Shown here piece after piece: positions 45,840 through 55,240 of a stretch of 64,000 nucleotides of DNA (position 1 is its first letter; the number at the start of each line of letters is the position of its first letter). Under the pieces are notes generated by a model, which made no database searches, was not told the origin of the DNA, and saw only the letters and a program-made list of their open reading frames with translations. Source of the DNA: Sedimenticola sp. GTDB taxonomy: Bacteria; Pseudomonadota; Gammaproteobacteria; Chromatiales; Chromatiaceae. Location of the stretch: contig PKUO01000002.1 of assembly GCA_002869585.1 (NCBI GenBank), positions 1 to 64,000 on the forward strand. Direction: 5' to 3'. Both the position numbers and the translations under genes were made by a program.

Positions 45840-47378
45840 TTGCTGCGCAGGCATTTGTCCCGGCTTGAGAGTTACTGGCGCGCGCTGTTTGCCCTTGCCG
45901 CCGGGCTGTTGACGCTGTTCGCCTTTGCCCCCTACTCCTTCTATCCCTTTGCCGTGCTGGGGCCGGCGCTGCTGTTTCTGCTCTGGCTGGACGCCACACC
46001 GAGGCAGGCGCTTGCTGAAGGCTGGTCCTTTGGCATTGGCCTGCTCGGATTCGGTGTGTTCTGGATGCACATCAGCATCGACCAGTTCGGCAATGTCGGC
46101 ACAGTGTTGGCCATGCTGATCACCCTGCTATTCATCATCGCCGTCTCCGGTTTTTACGGTCTCGCCGGCTGGCTGGGCAGGCGGCTGATGGCCAACGCCC
46201 GACCGGCGGTGTTGCTGATTCTGGTATTCCCCCTGACCTGGGTGCTGGGGGAATGGCTGCGCGGCTGGTTTCTCACCGGTTTTCCCTGGCTGGCCCTGGG
46301 CTACTCCCAGATTGATTCACTCCTCTCCGGTTTCGCGCCGGTGTTTGGGGTCTACGGTGTGTCGCTGGCGGTGGCGGTCAGCTCCGGGCTGCTGGTGTTG
46401 GCCTACTCCGACCGGCGAATCGAACCGCTGATGGCGCTGGTGCTGGCCATCGTCATCTGGGGTGACGGCTATCTCCTCGGCCGGGTGCAGTGGACTGAGG
46501 ACACCGGGGAGACGCTCAAGGTGAGCCTGATTCAGGGCAACATCGATCAGGCGGAGAAGTGGAAGCGTGAGAACCTTGAGTCCACCCTGGCCCTTTACCG
46601 CGATCTGAGTCGGGAAAGCCGTGAGAGTGATGTGATCATCTGGCCGGAAACCGCCGTGCCGGCATTTCTGCATCAGCTTGACGAGACGTTTCTGACGCCC
46701 CTCGAGGAGGAGTTTCAGGCGCAGGAGTCCCAGGGTAAAAAAAGCGCCCTGCTGATGGGTATCCCGGTCTGGCAGCCGGAAGGCAAACACTACTACAACG
46801 CCTTGCTGGCGCTGGATGGGGAGCGCGACGAATACTACAAGCGCCATCTGGTCCCGTTCGGTGAATTCATGCCGCTCAAGTCGCTGATCGGCCCCTTGCT
46901 GGAGTGGATAGAGATTCCCATGTCAGATTTCTCCGCCGGCGCGGCGGTGCGGCCGCTGATACGTCTGGCCGGGCGCCCGGTGGGGGTCTCCATCTGTTAC
47001 GAGGACGCCTTCGGCGAGGAGATGATCCAGGCATTGCCCGATGCCCAGTACCTGGTCAACGTCAGCAATGATGCCTGGTTCGGGGATTCACTGGCGCTGC
47101 CTCAGCACCTGGAGATCGCCCGGATGCGCGCCCTGGAGACCGGTCGCTATCTGCTGCGCTCGACCAATACTGGCATCTCGGCGTTGATCGATCAGCGCGG
47201 GCAGCTGATGGGTCGTTCACCCAAATTCCAGCAGCATGTCTTGTCCGGGGATATCCAGGCGATGCAGGGGATGACACCCTATGCCCGCTATGGCAACTGG
47301 CTGGTGGTGGCTTTCTCGGTTGCAGGGTTGCTGCTGACGTTGATCATCTGTCGCTACAGGAACTGCAGGCACACCTGA
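45840..47378 (+). CDS. lnt: Apolipoprotein N-acyltransferase
   Basis: 512 residues starting at TTG 45840; no ATG or GTG lies near the conserved N-terminus, and GAGGG at about 45827-45831 is a fair site. Six to eight membrane helices (about 15-215) are followed by the nitrilase domain with the catalytic triad: Glu in WPETAVP, Lys in YYKRHLVPFGEFMP, Cys in SICYEDAFGEE. It adds the third acyl chain to lipoproteins at the periplasmic face of the inner membrane. Last gene of the operon. Confidence 0.97.
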   Translation: MLRRHLSRLESYWRALFALAAGLLTLFAFAPYSFYPFAVLGPALLFLLWLDATPRQALAEGWSFGIGLLGFGVFWMHISIDQFGNVGTVLAMLITLLFIIAVSGFYGLAGWLGRRLMANARPAVLLILVFPLTWVLGEWLRGWFLTGFPWLALGYSQIDSLLSGFAPVFGVYGVSLAVAVSSGLLVLAYSDRRIEPLMALVLAIVIWGDGYLLGRVQWTEDTGETLKVSLIQGNIDQAEKWKRENLESTLALYRDLSRESRESDVIIWPETAVPAFLHQLDETFLTPLEEEFQAQESQGKKSALLMGIPVWQPEGKHYYNALLALDGERDEYYKRHLVPFGEFMPLKSLIGPLLEWIEIPMSDFSAGAAVRPLIRLAGRPVGVSICYEDAFGEEMIQALPDAQYLVNVSNDAWFGDSLALPQHLEIARMRALETGRYLLRSTNTGISALIDQRGQLMGRSPKFQQHVLSGDIQAMQGMTPYARYGNWLVVAFSVAGLLLTLIICRYRNCRHT

Positions 47379-47388
47379 TTGCCTGGGA

Positions 47389-47616
47389 TCATTGGGCTGG
47401 TACGCTTTGCAGGGAATTCAGTTGCTCCTGTTCCAGTTGCTGCAGGGCATCCACATAGCGGATCACCTCACGGGTCTGGTGCAGCACCTCGGTCTGTATC
47501 TCCAACTGCTTCTCCGGTGATTGACGATCGCTCTCGTCAAGTGTTCGACCGCAGGCGGTGAGCGCAACCATCACAGCGAGTGCGAGGCCTGGTACGGCGG
47601 TGGAGTAGGTCATCAT
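47389..47616 (-). CDS. Small predicted lipoprotein
   Basis: 75 residues (74 from the second ATG). The N-terminus is a lipoprotein signal with lipobox LTAC (cysteine at about 22). The mature part is about 53 residues, mostly helical and acidic, with heptad-like Leu/Val spacing (QLEIQTEVLHQTREVIRYVD), so a short coiled coil is likely. No family recognised. It is convergent with lnt with ten bases between the stops; no clear ribosome binding site is seen. Confidence 0.65.
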   Translation of the reverse strand: MMTYSTAVPGLALAVMVALTACGRTLDESDRQSPEKQLEIQTEVLHQTREVIRYVDALQQLEQEQLNSLQSVPAQ

Positions 47617-47753
47617 TGCTGGATTGCCCGGCTATCTTGCCGGGTTATGCCGGGATAAATAAATTGTCATAAAACCCACTGACTAAGATGCTAGTCTTAG
47701 CAAAAAATAATAGAACCATTTAATCCACAGACAACTATTCAGGAGTAGTAAGT

Positions 47754-48128
47754 ATGGCCAAAGAGAGCGGCAAGTCCAAGGCTAAGAAAGATGAAAAGGA
47801 TGCAGGCAAAAAGGCTGAAAAAACGACTAAACCCGCCACCAAGGTTGCTGTAAAGAAAACCGCGACCCCTGCCACGACGGTGAAGAAAAAGGTCGCCAAG
47901 AAGAAGGCGGCGCCTCGAAAAAAGGCAGTGACAAAGGCCCCGGCGGCCAGATCCAGAACCAGTCCGGCGAGCGTCTCCCCGGTCGGTGTCTCTATGGAAG
48001 AGCGCTGGCGCATGATTGCCACAGCCGCCTATTACAAGGCTGAAAAGCGTGGTTTCGCACCGGGTAATGAGCTTCAGGATTGGATTGATTCAGAGGCGGA
48101 AATCACCGCGCTGCTCTCCAAGCAGTAA
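47754..48128 (+). CDS. Histone H1-like Lys/Ala-rich protein with DUF2934 domain
   Basis: 124 residues. The first 75 consist of Lys, Ala, Thr and Pro in H1-like repeats (KSKAKKDEKDAGKKAEKTTK and similar), probably disordered and DNA- or RNA-binding. The last 45 (RWRMIATAAYYKAEKRGFAP, then ELQDWIDSEAEI) match the DUF2934 pattern. CAGGAG lies nine bases before the ATG. It is a single gene with a terminator after it. The role is unknown; nucleoid association is an inference from composition. Confidence 0.8.
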   Translation: MAKESGKSKAKKDEKDAGKKAEKTTKPATKVAVKKTATPATTVKKKVAKKKAAPRKKAVTKAPAARSRTSPASVSPVGVSMEERWRMIATAAYYKAEKRGFAPGNELQDWIDSEAEITALLSKQ

Positions 48129-48139
48129 ACAAAGCATGA

Positions 48140-48166
48140 CTGACCGGGCGGCAATCGCCCGGTCAG
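48140..48166. terminator. Terminator between the H1-like gene and rnd
   Basis: CTGACCGGGCG (48140-48150) pairs with CGCCCGGTCAG (48156-48166), an 11-base-pair stem with a five-base loop, followed on the plus strand by CTTTACT. It lies between convergent genes. Confidence 0.75.
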
Positions 48167-48168
48167 CT

Positions 48169-49326
48169 TTACTCCGTTGCCGGCTGCAGCGCCAACACCC
48201 CGTTCACCACCGCCGGCCGCTGTCTGCCCTCAAGGACTTCCAGCAATCCCTTGCCCGCCAGCGCGCGGCGCCAGCCGTGAAGAATCTCCAGATCGCGGTC
48301 ACCGCTGATCAGTCTCTCCAGCTCTTTGCGCGTGCACAGTGCGCTAGGGGTGATGTTGTGATGATCCGCCTGCAGGCGCAGGGCCGCCATCAGCAGATCG
48401 GTCAGGGCATCCTGGTTGGCGTTGAGTTTCTGGGGTATGCGCTTTTCCCGTGGCCACTGCTCCTTGGGCAGTTGTTTCGACTCCCGGATCAGCTCGAGGA
48501 TCAGCTCTCCCCAGCGCTTTACCGCGCCGGGCTCCAGGCCGCGAATCTGCTGCATTTTCTGCAGATCAGCCGGTTGGCGGCGCGCCAGGTCGACCAGAAC
48601 CTCATCCTTGAGAATCCAGCGCTTGGGACGGTTATGGGTCTGCGCCTCGGTCTCGCGCCAGGCGGTCAGACGCTGCAGCACCGCGAGTTGCACGCCGCGC
48701 AGATGTTGGCGTCCCTTGATGCGCTGCCAGAGCGTGTCCGGATCGACGTTGTAGGTCGCCGGGTCAGTCAGCCCGCTGAAATCCTCCGCCAGCCAGCTTT
48801 CTCGGCCCTGGTCGATCAGCTGCTGTCGGAGTTTATGATAGATCTCCCCGAGATAGATGACATCGTCGAGGGCGTATCTGAGCTGGGCCTTCTCCAGGGG
48901 GCGGCGTGACCAGTCGGTGCGGGTGAGGCCCTTGTCCAGTTCATGCTTGAGCAGGGTCTGTACCAGGTTGCCGTAGCCCACCTGGTCACCCAGGCCGAGC
49001 AGGGTGGCGGCGAGCTGGGTGTCGAACACCGGAGAGGGCAGGCTGCCCCAGATCTGATGAAAGATCTCGAGATCCTGGCGCCCGGCATGAAAGACCTTGA
49101 CGATCGACGGGTCGTAGATGATCTCCACCAGCGGGCCGAGATCTTCCAGGGCGATGGGGTCGATGCAGGCGGCCAACTGGCCGTTGCTGATCTGCAGCAG
49201 GCAGAATTGCGGGTAGTAGGTCTTTTCCCGGACGAATTCGGTGTCCAGCGCCAGCCATTCGCTGCCGCGGATCTGCTCGCAGAACTCAATGAGCGCCGCG
49301 GGTGAGTCGATATAGAGTTCCTGCAT
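48169..49326 (-). CDS. rnd: Ribonuclease D
   Basis: 385 residues from the ATG at 49326 (MQELYIDSPAALIEFCEQIR), with AGGGA five bases upstream; an extension to 49368 is possible but not family-like. The DEDDy exonuclease residues lie in LALDTEFVRE, HAGRQDLEIF and the YALDDVIYLGEIY motif. A C-terminal HRDC-type region follows (about 210-290). RNase D trims 3' ends of tRNA and other stable RNAs. It is slightly longer than E. coli RNase D (375). Confidence 0.95.
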   Translation of the reverse strand: MQELYIDSPAALIEFCEQIRGSEWLALDTEFVREKTYYPQFCLLQISNGQLAACIDPIALEDLGPLVEIIYDPSIVKVFHAGRQDLEIFHQIWGSLPSPVFDTQLAATLLGLGDQVGYGNLVQTLLKHELDKGLTRTDWSRRPLEKAQLRYALDDVIYLGEIYHKLRQQLIDQGRESWLAEDFSGLTDPATYNVDPDTLWQRIKGRQHLRGVQLAVLQRLTAWRETEAQTHNRPKRWILKDEVLVDLARRQPADLQKMQQIRGLEPGAVKRWGELILELIRESKQLPKEQWPREKRIPQKLNANQDALTDLLMAALRLQADHHNITPSALCTRKELERLISGDRDLEILHGWRRALAGKGLLEVLEGRQRPAVVNGVLALQPATE

Positions 49327-49483
49327 AAATCCCTGCCAGGCAATGGTTGTGGTCGTGCAGGATAACACCGAATAGCCATCAATGTTTTTCTGCGGCGCTC
49401 AAGACAGGGTATTATGCAGGCATTCAAGGGGCGGCTCTCTTCTCCGGGGTCTGATTGCGATCCATGCCCCGGATTGGCGCAAG

Positions 49484-50017
49484 ATGCAAGCGGAAACTTT
49501 TGTGAATAAACTGGTCAACGCATTTGTGGATATCTGCCTGCTGCGCGCAGGCCCGCAGGATCTGCCTGCCTCGGGTTTTCTGCTGGTGTTGACCGCCGTG
49601 CTGGGGGTGATAACCGGCACGGTGGTCTTGTATGACAGTTTCGGCGATGCCGGACAGGCATTGATGGCGCAGTTGCTGGACCTGGCGTTCATGCTGCTGT
49701 TTCTGCGTCTGGGGCTGAGCTACCGGCGCAAGGAAGCACGCCTGCTGCAGTCGGCCACCGCCGTATTCGGCAGCGGTGTGGTGATGAACCTGGTGTCGAT
49801 GCCGGTTCAGTTGCTGATCGGCAACGATCCAGCGGGATCGGTGCTGGGTGAATTGGGCGTGCTGCTCTACCTGTTTCTACTGGTCTGGGTGATCGTGGTC
49901 ATTGCGCATATCCTGCGACACGCCTTCGAGATCAAATTCGTGGCCGGTTCGCTGTTGGCGATCGGCTATTTTCTTGTTATCAACTGGCTGGTTCAGCTGT
50001 TTTTCCCGGTGGCCTGA
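49484..50017 (+). CDS. Membrane protein of unknown function upstream of mpl
   Basis: 177 residues from the ATG at 49484. Four or five membrane helices are predicted (about 25-45, 52-70, 82-105, 115-135, 145-172) with short loops; no conserved polar motif stands out. An upstream start at 49382 would add a 34-residue stretch that does not look membrane-like. It overlaps mpl by one base (ATG at its TGA), so the two are probably coupled. Confidence 0.75.
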   Translation: MQAETFVNKLVNAFVDICLLRAGPQDLPASGFLLVLTAVLGVITGTVVLYDSFGDAGQALMAQLLDLAFMLLFLRLGLSYRRKEARLLQSATAVFGSGVVMNLVSMPVQLLIGNDPAGSVLGELGVLLYLFLLVWVIVVIAHILRHAFEIKFVAGSLLAIGYFLVINWLVQLFFPVA

Positions 50018-51384
50018 TGCATATTCACATCCTCGGTATCTGTGGCACTTTCATGGGCGGTATTGCCCTGATGGCGCGCGCCATGGGTCATCAGGTGAGC
50101 GGGTCGGACGCGAATGTCTACCCGCCGATGAGTACCCAGCTGGAGGCGGCCGGCATCGAACTGCTGGAGGGGTATCTGCCGGAACACCTGCAGCCGGCGC
50201 CGGATTGCGTGGTGGTGGGCAATGCCCTGTCACGCGGTAATGCGGCCGTGGAGTACATGCTGGACGCCGGTCTGGTCTATACCTCGGGGCCTCAATGGCT
50301 CTCCGAACAGGTGCTGCAACAGCGCTGGGTGTTGGCGGTAGCGGGCACTCATGGCAAGACCAGCACCGCCAGTCTGTTGGCCTGGATACTCGAGGATGCC
50401 GGTCTCTCGCCCGGGTTTCTGATCGGTGGCGTGCCGGAGAACTTCGGCCTCTCCGCCCGCCTGGGCGAGACCCCTTTCTTCGTGGTGGAGGCGGATGAGT
50501 ATGACACCGCCTTTTTCGATAAGCGCTCCAAATTCGTCCACTACCACCCGCGTACCCTGGTGCTGAACAACCTGGAGTTCGATCACGCCGATATCTTCGA
50601 TGATCTGGCAATGATCCAGCGGCAGTTTCACCACCTCGTGCGCACCGTTCCAGGCGCAGGATTGATCATCGCGCCTGCAGCCGAGCGGGCCATGGACGAG
50701 GTGCTGGGGATGGGTTGCTGGACGCCACTGGAGCGCTTTGCCGTTGATGCCGCGAAACAGTGGCACTGTGCGCGGGTCTCCGGGGACAGCAGTGAATTTG
50801 ATGTCTGTTTCGATCAGACCAACTATGGGCGTGTGAGCTGGGATCTGACCGGGCGGCACAGCGCCAACAATGCACTGGCGGCGATTGCCGCCGCACGCCA
50901 CGCCGGCGTGCCGCCCCAGGCGGCGATCGAGGCCCTGGGCCGCTTCAAGAACGTCAAGCGACGCATGGAGCTGCGCGGCAAGCGCCGGGGGGTGAGGGTC
51001 TATGATGATTTCGCCCACCATCCCACCGCCATCGCCACAACCCTGCAGGGGCTGCGCGCCCGGGTCGGCGGCGGACGCATCATTGCGGTGCTGGAGCCGC
51101 GCTCCAATACCATGCGCATGGGCACCCAAGCGGCACAGTTGCCGAATGCCCTCGAGCAGGCCGACCAGGTACTGGTCTACTCCCCCTCGGAACTGGCCTG
51201 GGATGCAGAGGGGGTATTTGCACCGCTGGGGTTGAAAGGGCGGGTGTTCCGGCGGATTCAGGATATCGTCGCGGCGGTGTGTGACAGTGCTGAACAGGGC
51301 ACCCATGTGCTGGTGATGAGCAATGGTGGATTTGACAACATCCACCAGCAGATTCTTGACGCCCTGGAGGTGGATGGTGGCTGA
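50017..51384 (+). CDS. mpl: Murein tripeptide ligase Mpl
   Basis: 455 residues. The Mur ligase layout is clear: N-terminal domain [21 protein letters not shown]-loop [14 protein letters not shown] (about 110-123), and C-terminal [18 protein letters not shown]. Mpl joins the recycled tripeptide L-Ala-gamma-D-Glu-meso-Dap to UDP-MurNAc, returning cell-wall material to synthesis. It differs from MurC by its N-terminus and length. The 3' end overlaps ubiX by 11 bases. Confidence 0.96.
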   Translation: MHIHILGICGTFMGGIALMARAMGHQVSGSDANVYPPMSTQLEAAGIELLEGYLPEHLQPAPDCVVVGNALSRGNAAVEYMLDAGLVYTSGPQWLSEQVLQQRWVLAVAGTHGKTSTASLLAWILEDAGLSPGFLIGGVPENFGLSARLGETPFFVVEADEYDTAFFDKRSKFVHYHPRTLVLNNLEFDHADIFDDLAMIQRQFHHLVRTVPGAGLIIAPAAERAMDEVLGMGCWTPLERFAVDAAKQWHCARVSGDSSEFDVCFDQTNYGRVSWDLTGRHSANNALAAIAAARHAGVPPQAAIEALGRFKNVKRRMELRGKRRGVRVYDDFAHHPTAIATTLQGLRARVGGGRIIAVLEPRSNTMRMGTQAAQLPNALEQADQVLVYSPSELAWDAEGVFAPLGLKGRVFRRIQDIVAAVCDSAEQGTHVLVMSNGGFDNIHQQILDALEVDGG

Positions 51385-52000
51385 GCAGAACAGCATTTCG
51401 GGTCCGGTGGCGCTGGCCATTACCGGGGCCTCGGGCAGTCTTTATGGCCTGCGTCTGCTGGAGTGCCTGATTCGCGCCGAGCGCCAGGTCTATCTGATGA
51501 TCTCCAAGGCAGGCCAGGTGGTTATCCCGATCGAGACGGCTCTGAATGTCCCTTCACGCGCCGGCGATGCGGAGGTCTATCTTTCCCGGCATTTCGGCGC
51601 CGCCGAAGGGCAGTTGCGGGTGTTTGGCCGGGAGCAGTGGACAGCGCCGGTGGCCAGCGGATCAAATGCACCCCAGGCGATGGTGGTCTGCCCCTGTTCC
51701 ACCGGGACGCTGTCGGCGATTGCCACCGGGGCCAGTAACAACCTGATCGAACGCGCCGCCGATGTGGCGCTGAAAGAGCAGCGCAAGCTGATATTGATGG
51801 TCCGGGAGACGCCCTTTTCCGCGGTGCATCTGGAGAACATGCTGAAGCTGGCGCGGCTGGGGGTGGTGATTATGCCGGCCAGTCCCGGATTCTATCATCG
51901 CCCCGAGAGCGTCGATGATCTGGTCGATTTCATGGTTGCGCGGGTGCTGGACCACCTCGGTATCGATGCCGGGCTGGCCAGGCGCTGGGGGGAGGATTGA
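51374..52000 (+). CDS. ubiX: Flavin prenyltransferase UbiX
   Basis: 208 residues from the ATG at 51374 (GTG 51377 is an alternative); the longer frame from 51323 lies inside mpl. [20 protein letters not shown], the [20 protein letters not shown] block and [16 protein letters not shown] are typical. UbiX makes the prenylated FMN cofactor for UbiD decarboxylase in ubiquinone synthesis. Its TGA overlaps the ATG of the next gene by one base. Confidence 0.96.
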   Translation: MVAEQNSISGPVALAITGASGSLYGLRLLECLIRAERQVYLMISKAGQVVIPIETALNVPSRAGDAEVYLSRHFGAAEGQLRVFGREQWTAPVASGSNAPQAMVVCPCSTGTLSAIATGASNNLIERAADVALKEQRKLILMVRETPFSAVHLENMLKLARLGVVIMPASPGFYHRPESVDDLVDFMVARVLDHLGIDAGLARRWGED

Positions 52001-52596
52001 TGGCCGATTGGGACGATCAGGAGATTCCGCTGTTTCCCCTGAATACCGTGTTGTTTCCCGGCGGCCTGTTGCCGCTGCGGATTTTCGAACCACGCTATGT
52101 CGATATGATCAGCGCCTGCATGAAAGGCAAGGGTGAGTTCGGCGTGGTGCTGATCCGCGAGGGCGAGGAGACCGGCGAGGCCCCTACCGTGCATGAGGTC
52201 GGTACGCTGGCGCGCATCATCGACTGGGAGATGCTGGAGGACGGACTGCTCGGCATCAGCTGTATCGGCACCCGCCGCTTCAGGGTGCACTCCAGCCGGG
52301 TCACCCGGTCGCAGCTGACCATTGCCCGGATTGAACTCATCGAAGCCCCCCCGTGCCTGCCCGTCCCGGTGGAATATCAATCGCTGGTTGAGCTGCTGCA
52401 AAGGTTGTGGGAACAGGAGGGGGCGCAACTGGCCGAGCTGCCCACCGCGTTCGATAATGCCGCCTGGGTGAGCGCCCGCCTGTTTGAATTCCTGCCCCTG
52501 CCGCTGGCGGAGAAACAGCAGTTCCTTGCGGGCAATGACCCGCTCGCAGCGCTGCACCATCTGGCGCCGCTGATCACGGTTTCGGGATCGGCCTGA
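52000..52596 (+). CDS. LON substrate-binding-domain protein
   Basis: 198 residues. It consists of a single LON N-terminal (PUA-like) domain: IPLFPLNTVLFPGGLLPLRI, FEPRYVDMI, and a helical C-terminal half (LFEFLPLPLAEKQQFLAGND). No ATPase or protease part follows. Such stand-alone LON-domain proteins are common and uncharacterised in proteobacteria. Start ATG overlaps the ubiX stop; its 3' end overlaps the convergent DedA-PAP2 gene by 23 bases. Confidence 0.9.
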   Translation: MADWDDQEIPLFPLNTVLFPGGLLPLRIFEPRYVDMISACMKGKGEFGVVLIREGEETGEAPTVHEVGTLARIIDWEMLEDGLLGISCIGTRRFRVHSSRVTRSQLTIARIELIEAPPCLPVPVEYQSLVELLQRLWEQEGAQLAELPTAFDNAAWVSARLFEFLPLPLAEKQQFLAGNDPLAALHHLAPLITVSGSA

Positions 52597-54577
52597 TCAG
52601 GAGCCTGTTGTCTCTGCGGTTCAGCTCTAGCTGTGGCTGCAGCACTTCTGGCCGGGACAACGCATCGACCAATCTCTCCAGGGGTTGCTGAAAGGCCGGC
52701 TCGGTTCTGGCAAAGGCGATCATGCCGAGGATTTCAGAGCGGGTCTGATCGGAGATGTTGCCTATCCACAACGGCGTGCCGACCGGTGTCAGGGTTACGT
52801 GGGCTGGCCACAGGCGCAGCACCTGTCGGCTATTCGGATCGTCGCTTTTTTCCAGAACCAGTGATTCGTGCAGACCATCGTGAACCTGAGGCAGGATCGG
52901 CAACTCCGCCAGTGGCAGCCGGGTGGCCAGCAGGCGCAGGGCATTGCTCCAGTCCAGCAGCTGCGCCGGATGCCATCCCTGTTCGCCAAGCACACGGGCC
53001 AAGGTTTCCAGTGATCCGGCATACTGGATGTTGAGGGGGTGGTTCTGGCGATTGCGGGTATCCAGGCGACTGTCGGGCAGGTCAGTTTTGTCTGCCTGCC
53101 ACCAGGCATCGGCCGCGATCTCGCTGACGAGCGGAGCGGGTGTGTAGTGCGCCAGTTTCAGCCTGTGATGCAGGGTGCTCTCGGTGATCATCGACAGGCT
53201 GAGTGCCAGCAGCAGGGTGATCGCCAGTCCCCGCAAGTGTGTTTCCGGTATGCTGTGGCGGCGGTAGGCGATGCCCAGGGATGCGACCCAGGCCAGTCCC
53301 AGGGTCAGACTGGCGAGTACATCCGACAGCCAGTGTACCCCGAGATAGAGCCGTGAAACGGCCACCCCGAGGATGATCAATCCGGCGCTGCTGTAGGGTA
53401 TCCAGCGCCACTTTTCCGCAACACTCCAGGCGATCACCACCGACAGATAGCCGTACAGCACCATCGCCTTCAGGGTGTGTCCACTGGGGAAGGAGTAGCT
53501 GGTCTCCGGGTAGGGAATGATATCCGGGCGGGGGATCTGTAATGCGTATTTCAGCAGGGGAGGAACGGCGATGGCAAAGGCGGCGGCGGCCAGCCAGTAG
53601 ACTGCCGAGCGCGGATGTCTCTGCCAGAGAAAATAGAGCAGGACCGCGATCATCAGCGGGTAGATCACCTCGGCGTCGGCCAGCCGGGTCAGGCTGACCA
53701 TAAGGTGATCGGTCCAGGGCGTGCGCAGGCTCTGCAAGGCCAGCAACAGCGTCTGGTCAACCCCGGTCAACGCCCCGCCCTGGAGTACCGCACCGAAGAT
53801 CAGCACCGTCAGTCCGGTGGTGACCACCAGCAGGGTAGCCAGTATCGAGAGCCCCTTGGCTTCGGGGTGGTCCCGGTCGGCCAGCGCGGCGGCGATGGCG
53901 CCGAGCTTTGGGTGGATTTCGCTCCAGTTCAACAGGGATTGGATAATCGCCGAGGAGTGGGGCTGGATCAGGCGGAATACCAGCTTGATGGCCCAGAGTG
54001 CAAACCAGATCAATGCCGCCAGCAGTACAATCAGGGTCACCAGTCGCAGCGCCACCTCGGAGGCCAACTCCAGTGAGGCGCCGAAGACCATGCCGGGCAG
54101 CAGATAGGCCGGGGCCCAGGCCAGCGCCGAGAGGATATTGGCCACCAGAAAGCGCCGGGTGGACATGCCCAGCATGCCTGCAACCAGGGGTATGACCGCC
54201 CGCACCGGCCCGAAGAAGCGCCCGAAGGCCACGCTCTTGCCGCCGTATTTGTGAAAGAAGCGGACACCCCGGTCGAGGGTGTGCGGGTGCTTGCTGAAAG
54301 GCCAGGTATGCTGCAGTCGATCCCGATAATGATACCCGAGCCAGAAGCTGAGGCCGTCGCCGACTACCGCCCCGGCGACCGCCCAGCCCATGGCGGACCA
54401 GAAGGGGATGGCGCCGGTGGCTATCAGCGCGCCGATGCCGAACATGATCACCACGCCAGGGACGAGCAGGCCGATGATGGCCAGGGACTCGGACATGGCA
54501 ACCACAAAGATCACCATGCCCGCCCATAGCGGGTGGAGCGTCACCCAATCAAGTATCTGCTGAAAAAGTTCTGTCAT
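52574..54577 (-). CDS. DedA-PAP2-LssY fusion membrane protein
   Basis: 667 residues. Residues 1-200 form a DedA/VTT domain (SESLAIIGLLVPGVVIMFG, and FGRFFGPVRAVIPLVAGMLG). Residues about 245-440 are a PAP2 phosphatase domain with KYALQIPRPD, SYSFPSGHTLKAM and SRLYLGVHWLSDVLA, the three catalytic blocks intact. Residues about 490-665 resemble the LssY C-terminal domain. DedA proteins flip phospholipids or undecaprenyl phosphate and PAP2 enzymes dephosphorylate lipid pyrophosphates; fusion suggests a coupled lipid-carrier recycling role, which is inference. Confidence 0.9.
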   Translation of the reverse strand: MTELFQQILDWVTLHPLWAGMVIFVVAMSESLAIIGLLVPGVVIMFGIGALIATGAIPFWSAMGWAVAGAVVGDGLSFWLGYHYRDRLQHTWPFSKHPHTLDRGVRFFHKYGGKSVAFGRFFGPVRAVIPLVAGMLGMSTRRFLVANILSALAWAPAYLLPGMVFGASLELASEVALRLVTLIVLLAALIWFALWAIKLVFRLIQPHSSAIIQSLLNWSEIHPKLGAIAAALADRDHPEAKGLSILATLLVVTTGLTVLIFGAVLQGGALTGVDQTLLLALQSLRTPWTDHLMVSLTRLADAEVIYPLMIAVLLYFLWQRHPRSAVYWLAAAAFAIAVPPLLKYALQIPRPDIIPYPETSYSFPSGHTLKAMVLYGYLSVVIAWSVAEKWRWIPYSSAGLIILGVAVSRLYLGVHWLSDVLASLTLGLAWVASLGIAYRRHSIPETHLRGLAITLLLALSLSMITESTLHHRLKLAHYTPAPLVSEIAADAWWQADKTDLPDSRLDTRNRQNHPLNIQYAGSLETLARVLGEQGWHPAQLLDWSNALRLLATRLPLAELPILPQVHDGLHESLVLEKSDDPNSRQVLRLWPAHVTLTPVGTPLWIGNISDQTRSEILGMIAFARTEPAFQQPLERLVDALSRPEVLQPQLELNRRDNRLLIRPIPKP

Positions 54578-54707
54578 CTGTCGGCTGGTGTTCGGGCAGT
54601 GGCTGGATGGTCAGGTTCCAATCATAGGCTGTTTTTGCTGCAGGGTGATAAACCGTGCGAGCGGGAGAGCAGCCATGTGACCGATGGGCGAGCTTGGGAG
54701 ACAGTAC

Positions 54708-54971
54708 CTAGCCGTTCTCCGATATCGATGGTTGGCCTTCACGGAAAACCACCCGGTAGCCGCGCTTGATCTGCGCGTCACGGAATTTGATCATCGCCGC
54801 TTCGGCGGCATCCCAGCTGTCGAAGTGGGTCTTGGTCAACTGTCCGCGCCCGCCCTGCGGCCCCGATTCCCTGACCAGGGTCCAGCCACCCAGAAGATCC
54901 TTCTGCAGGTGCAGGTGGTAAAACCGCATCGGATTGGGCGGAATGTAGGGTGTCTGCATGTAGATGCGCAT
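54708..54971 (-). CDS. WGR-domain protein
   Basis: 87 residues. Almost the whole chain is one WGR domain: RFYHLHLQKDLLGGWTLVRE, then SGPQGGRGQLTKTHFD and a helix AAEAAMIKFRDAQIKRGY. WGR domains bind nucleic acid in PARP and in MolR-type proteins; stand-alone copies are found in many proteobacteria with unknown role. The start is uncertain: ATGs at 54971, 54959 and 54929 are all in frame and none has a clear ribosome binding site. Confidence 0.8.
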   Translation of the reverse strand: MRIYMQTPYIPPNPMRFYHLHLQKDLLGGWTLVRESGPQGGRGQLTKTHFDSWDAAEAAMIKFRDAQIKRGYRVVFREGQPSISENG

Positions 54972-55240
54972 AGGGGGTCAGGGCGGTGCTCTATACTTTC
55001 AAGTGGTCGGAAAACGGCGCCAGATTGCCCATTTGGCCGAAAAATGTGCATTTTTTCAATAGCCGCGTGTAATTAAATCCACAGTTTGGCGTGGTAGTAT
55101 GAACTTTCCGGAGGGCGGATTACTCGAACGCTATGCGCAGTGGGTGGCCGGTCCGGTTCAACTCGCAAAATAGCTTGGCTAATCTTCTGGCCTTTCCTAG
55201 TCTTTAATGATCTAACAATAATTGATCCAGGTATTTTTTT

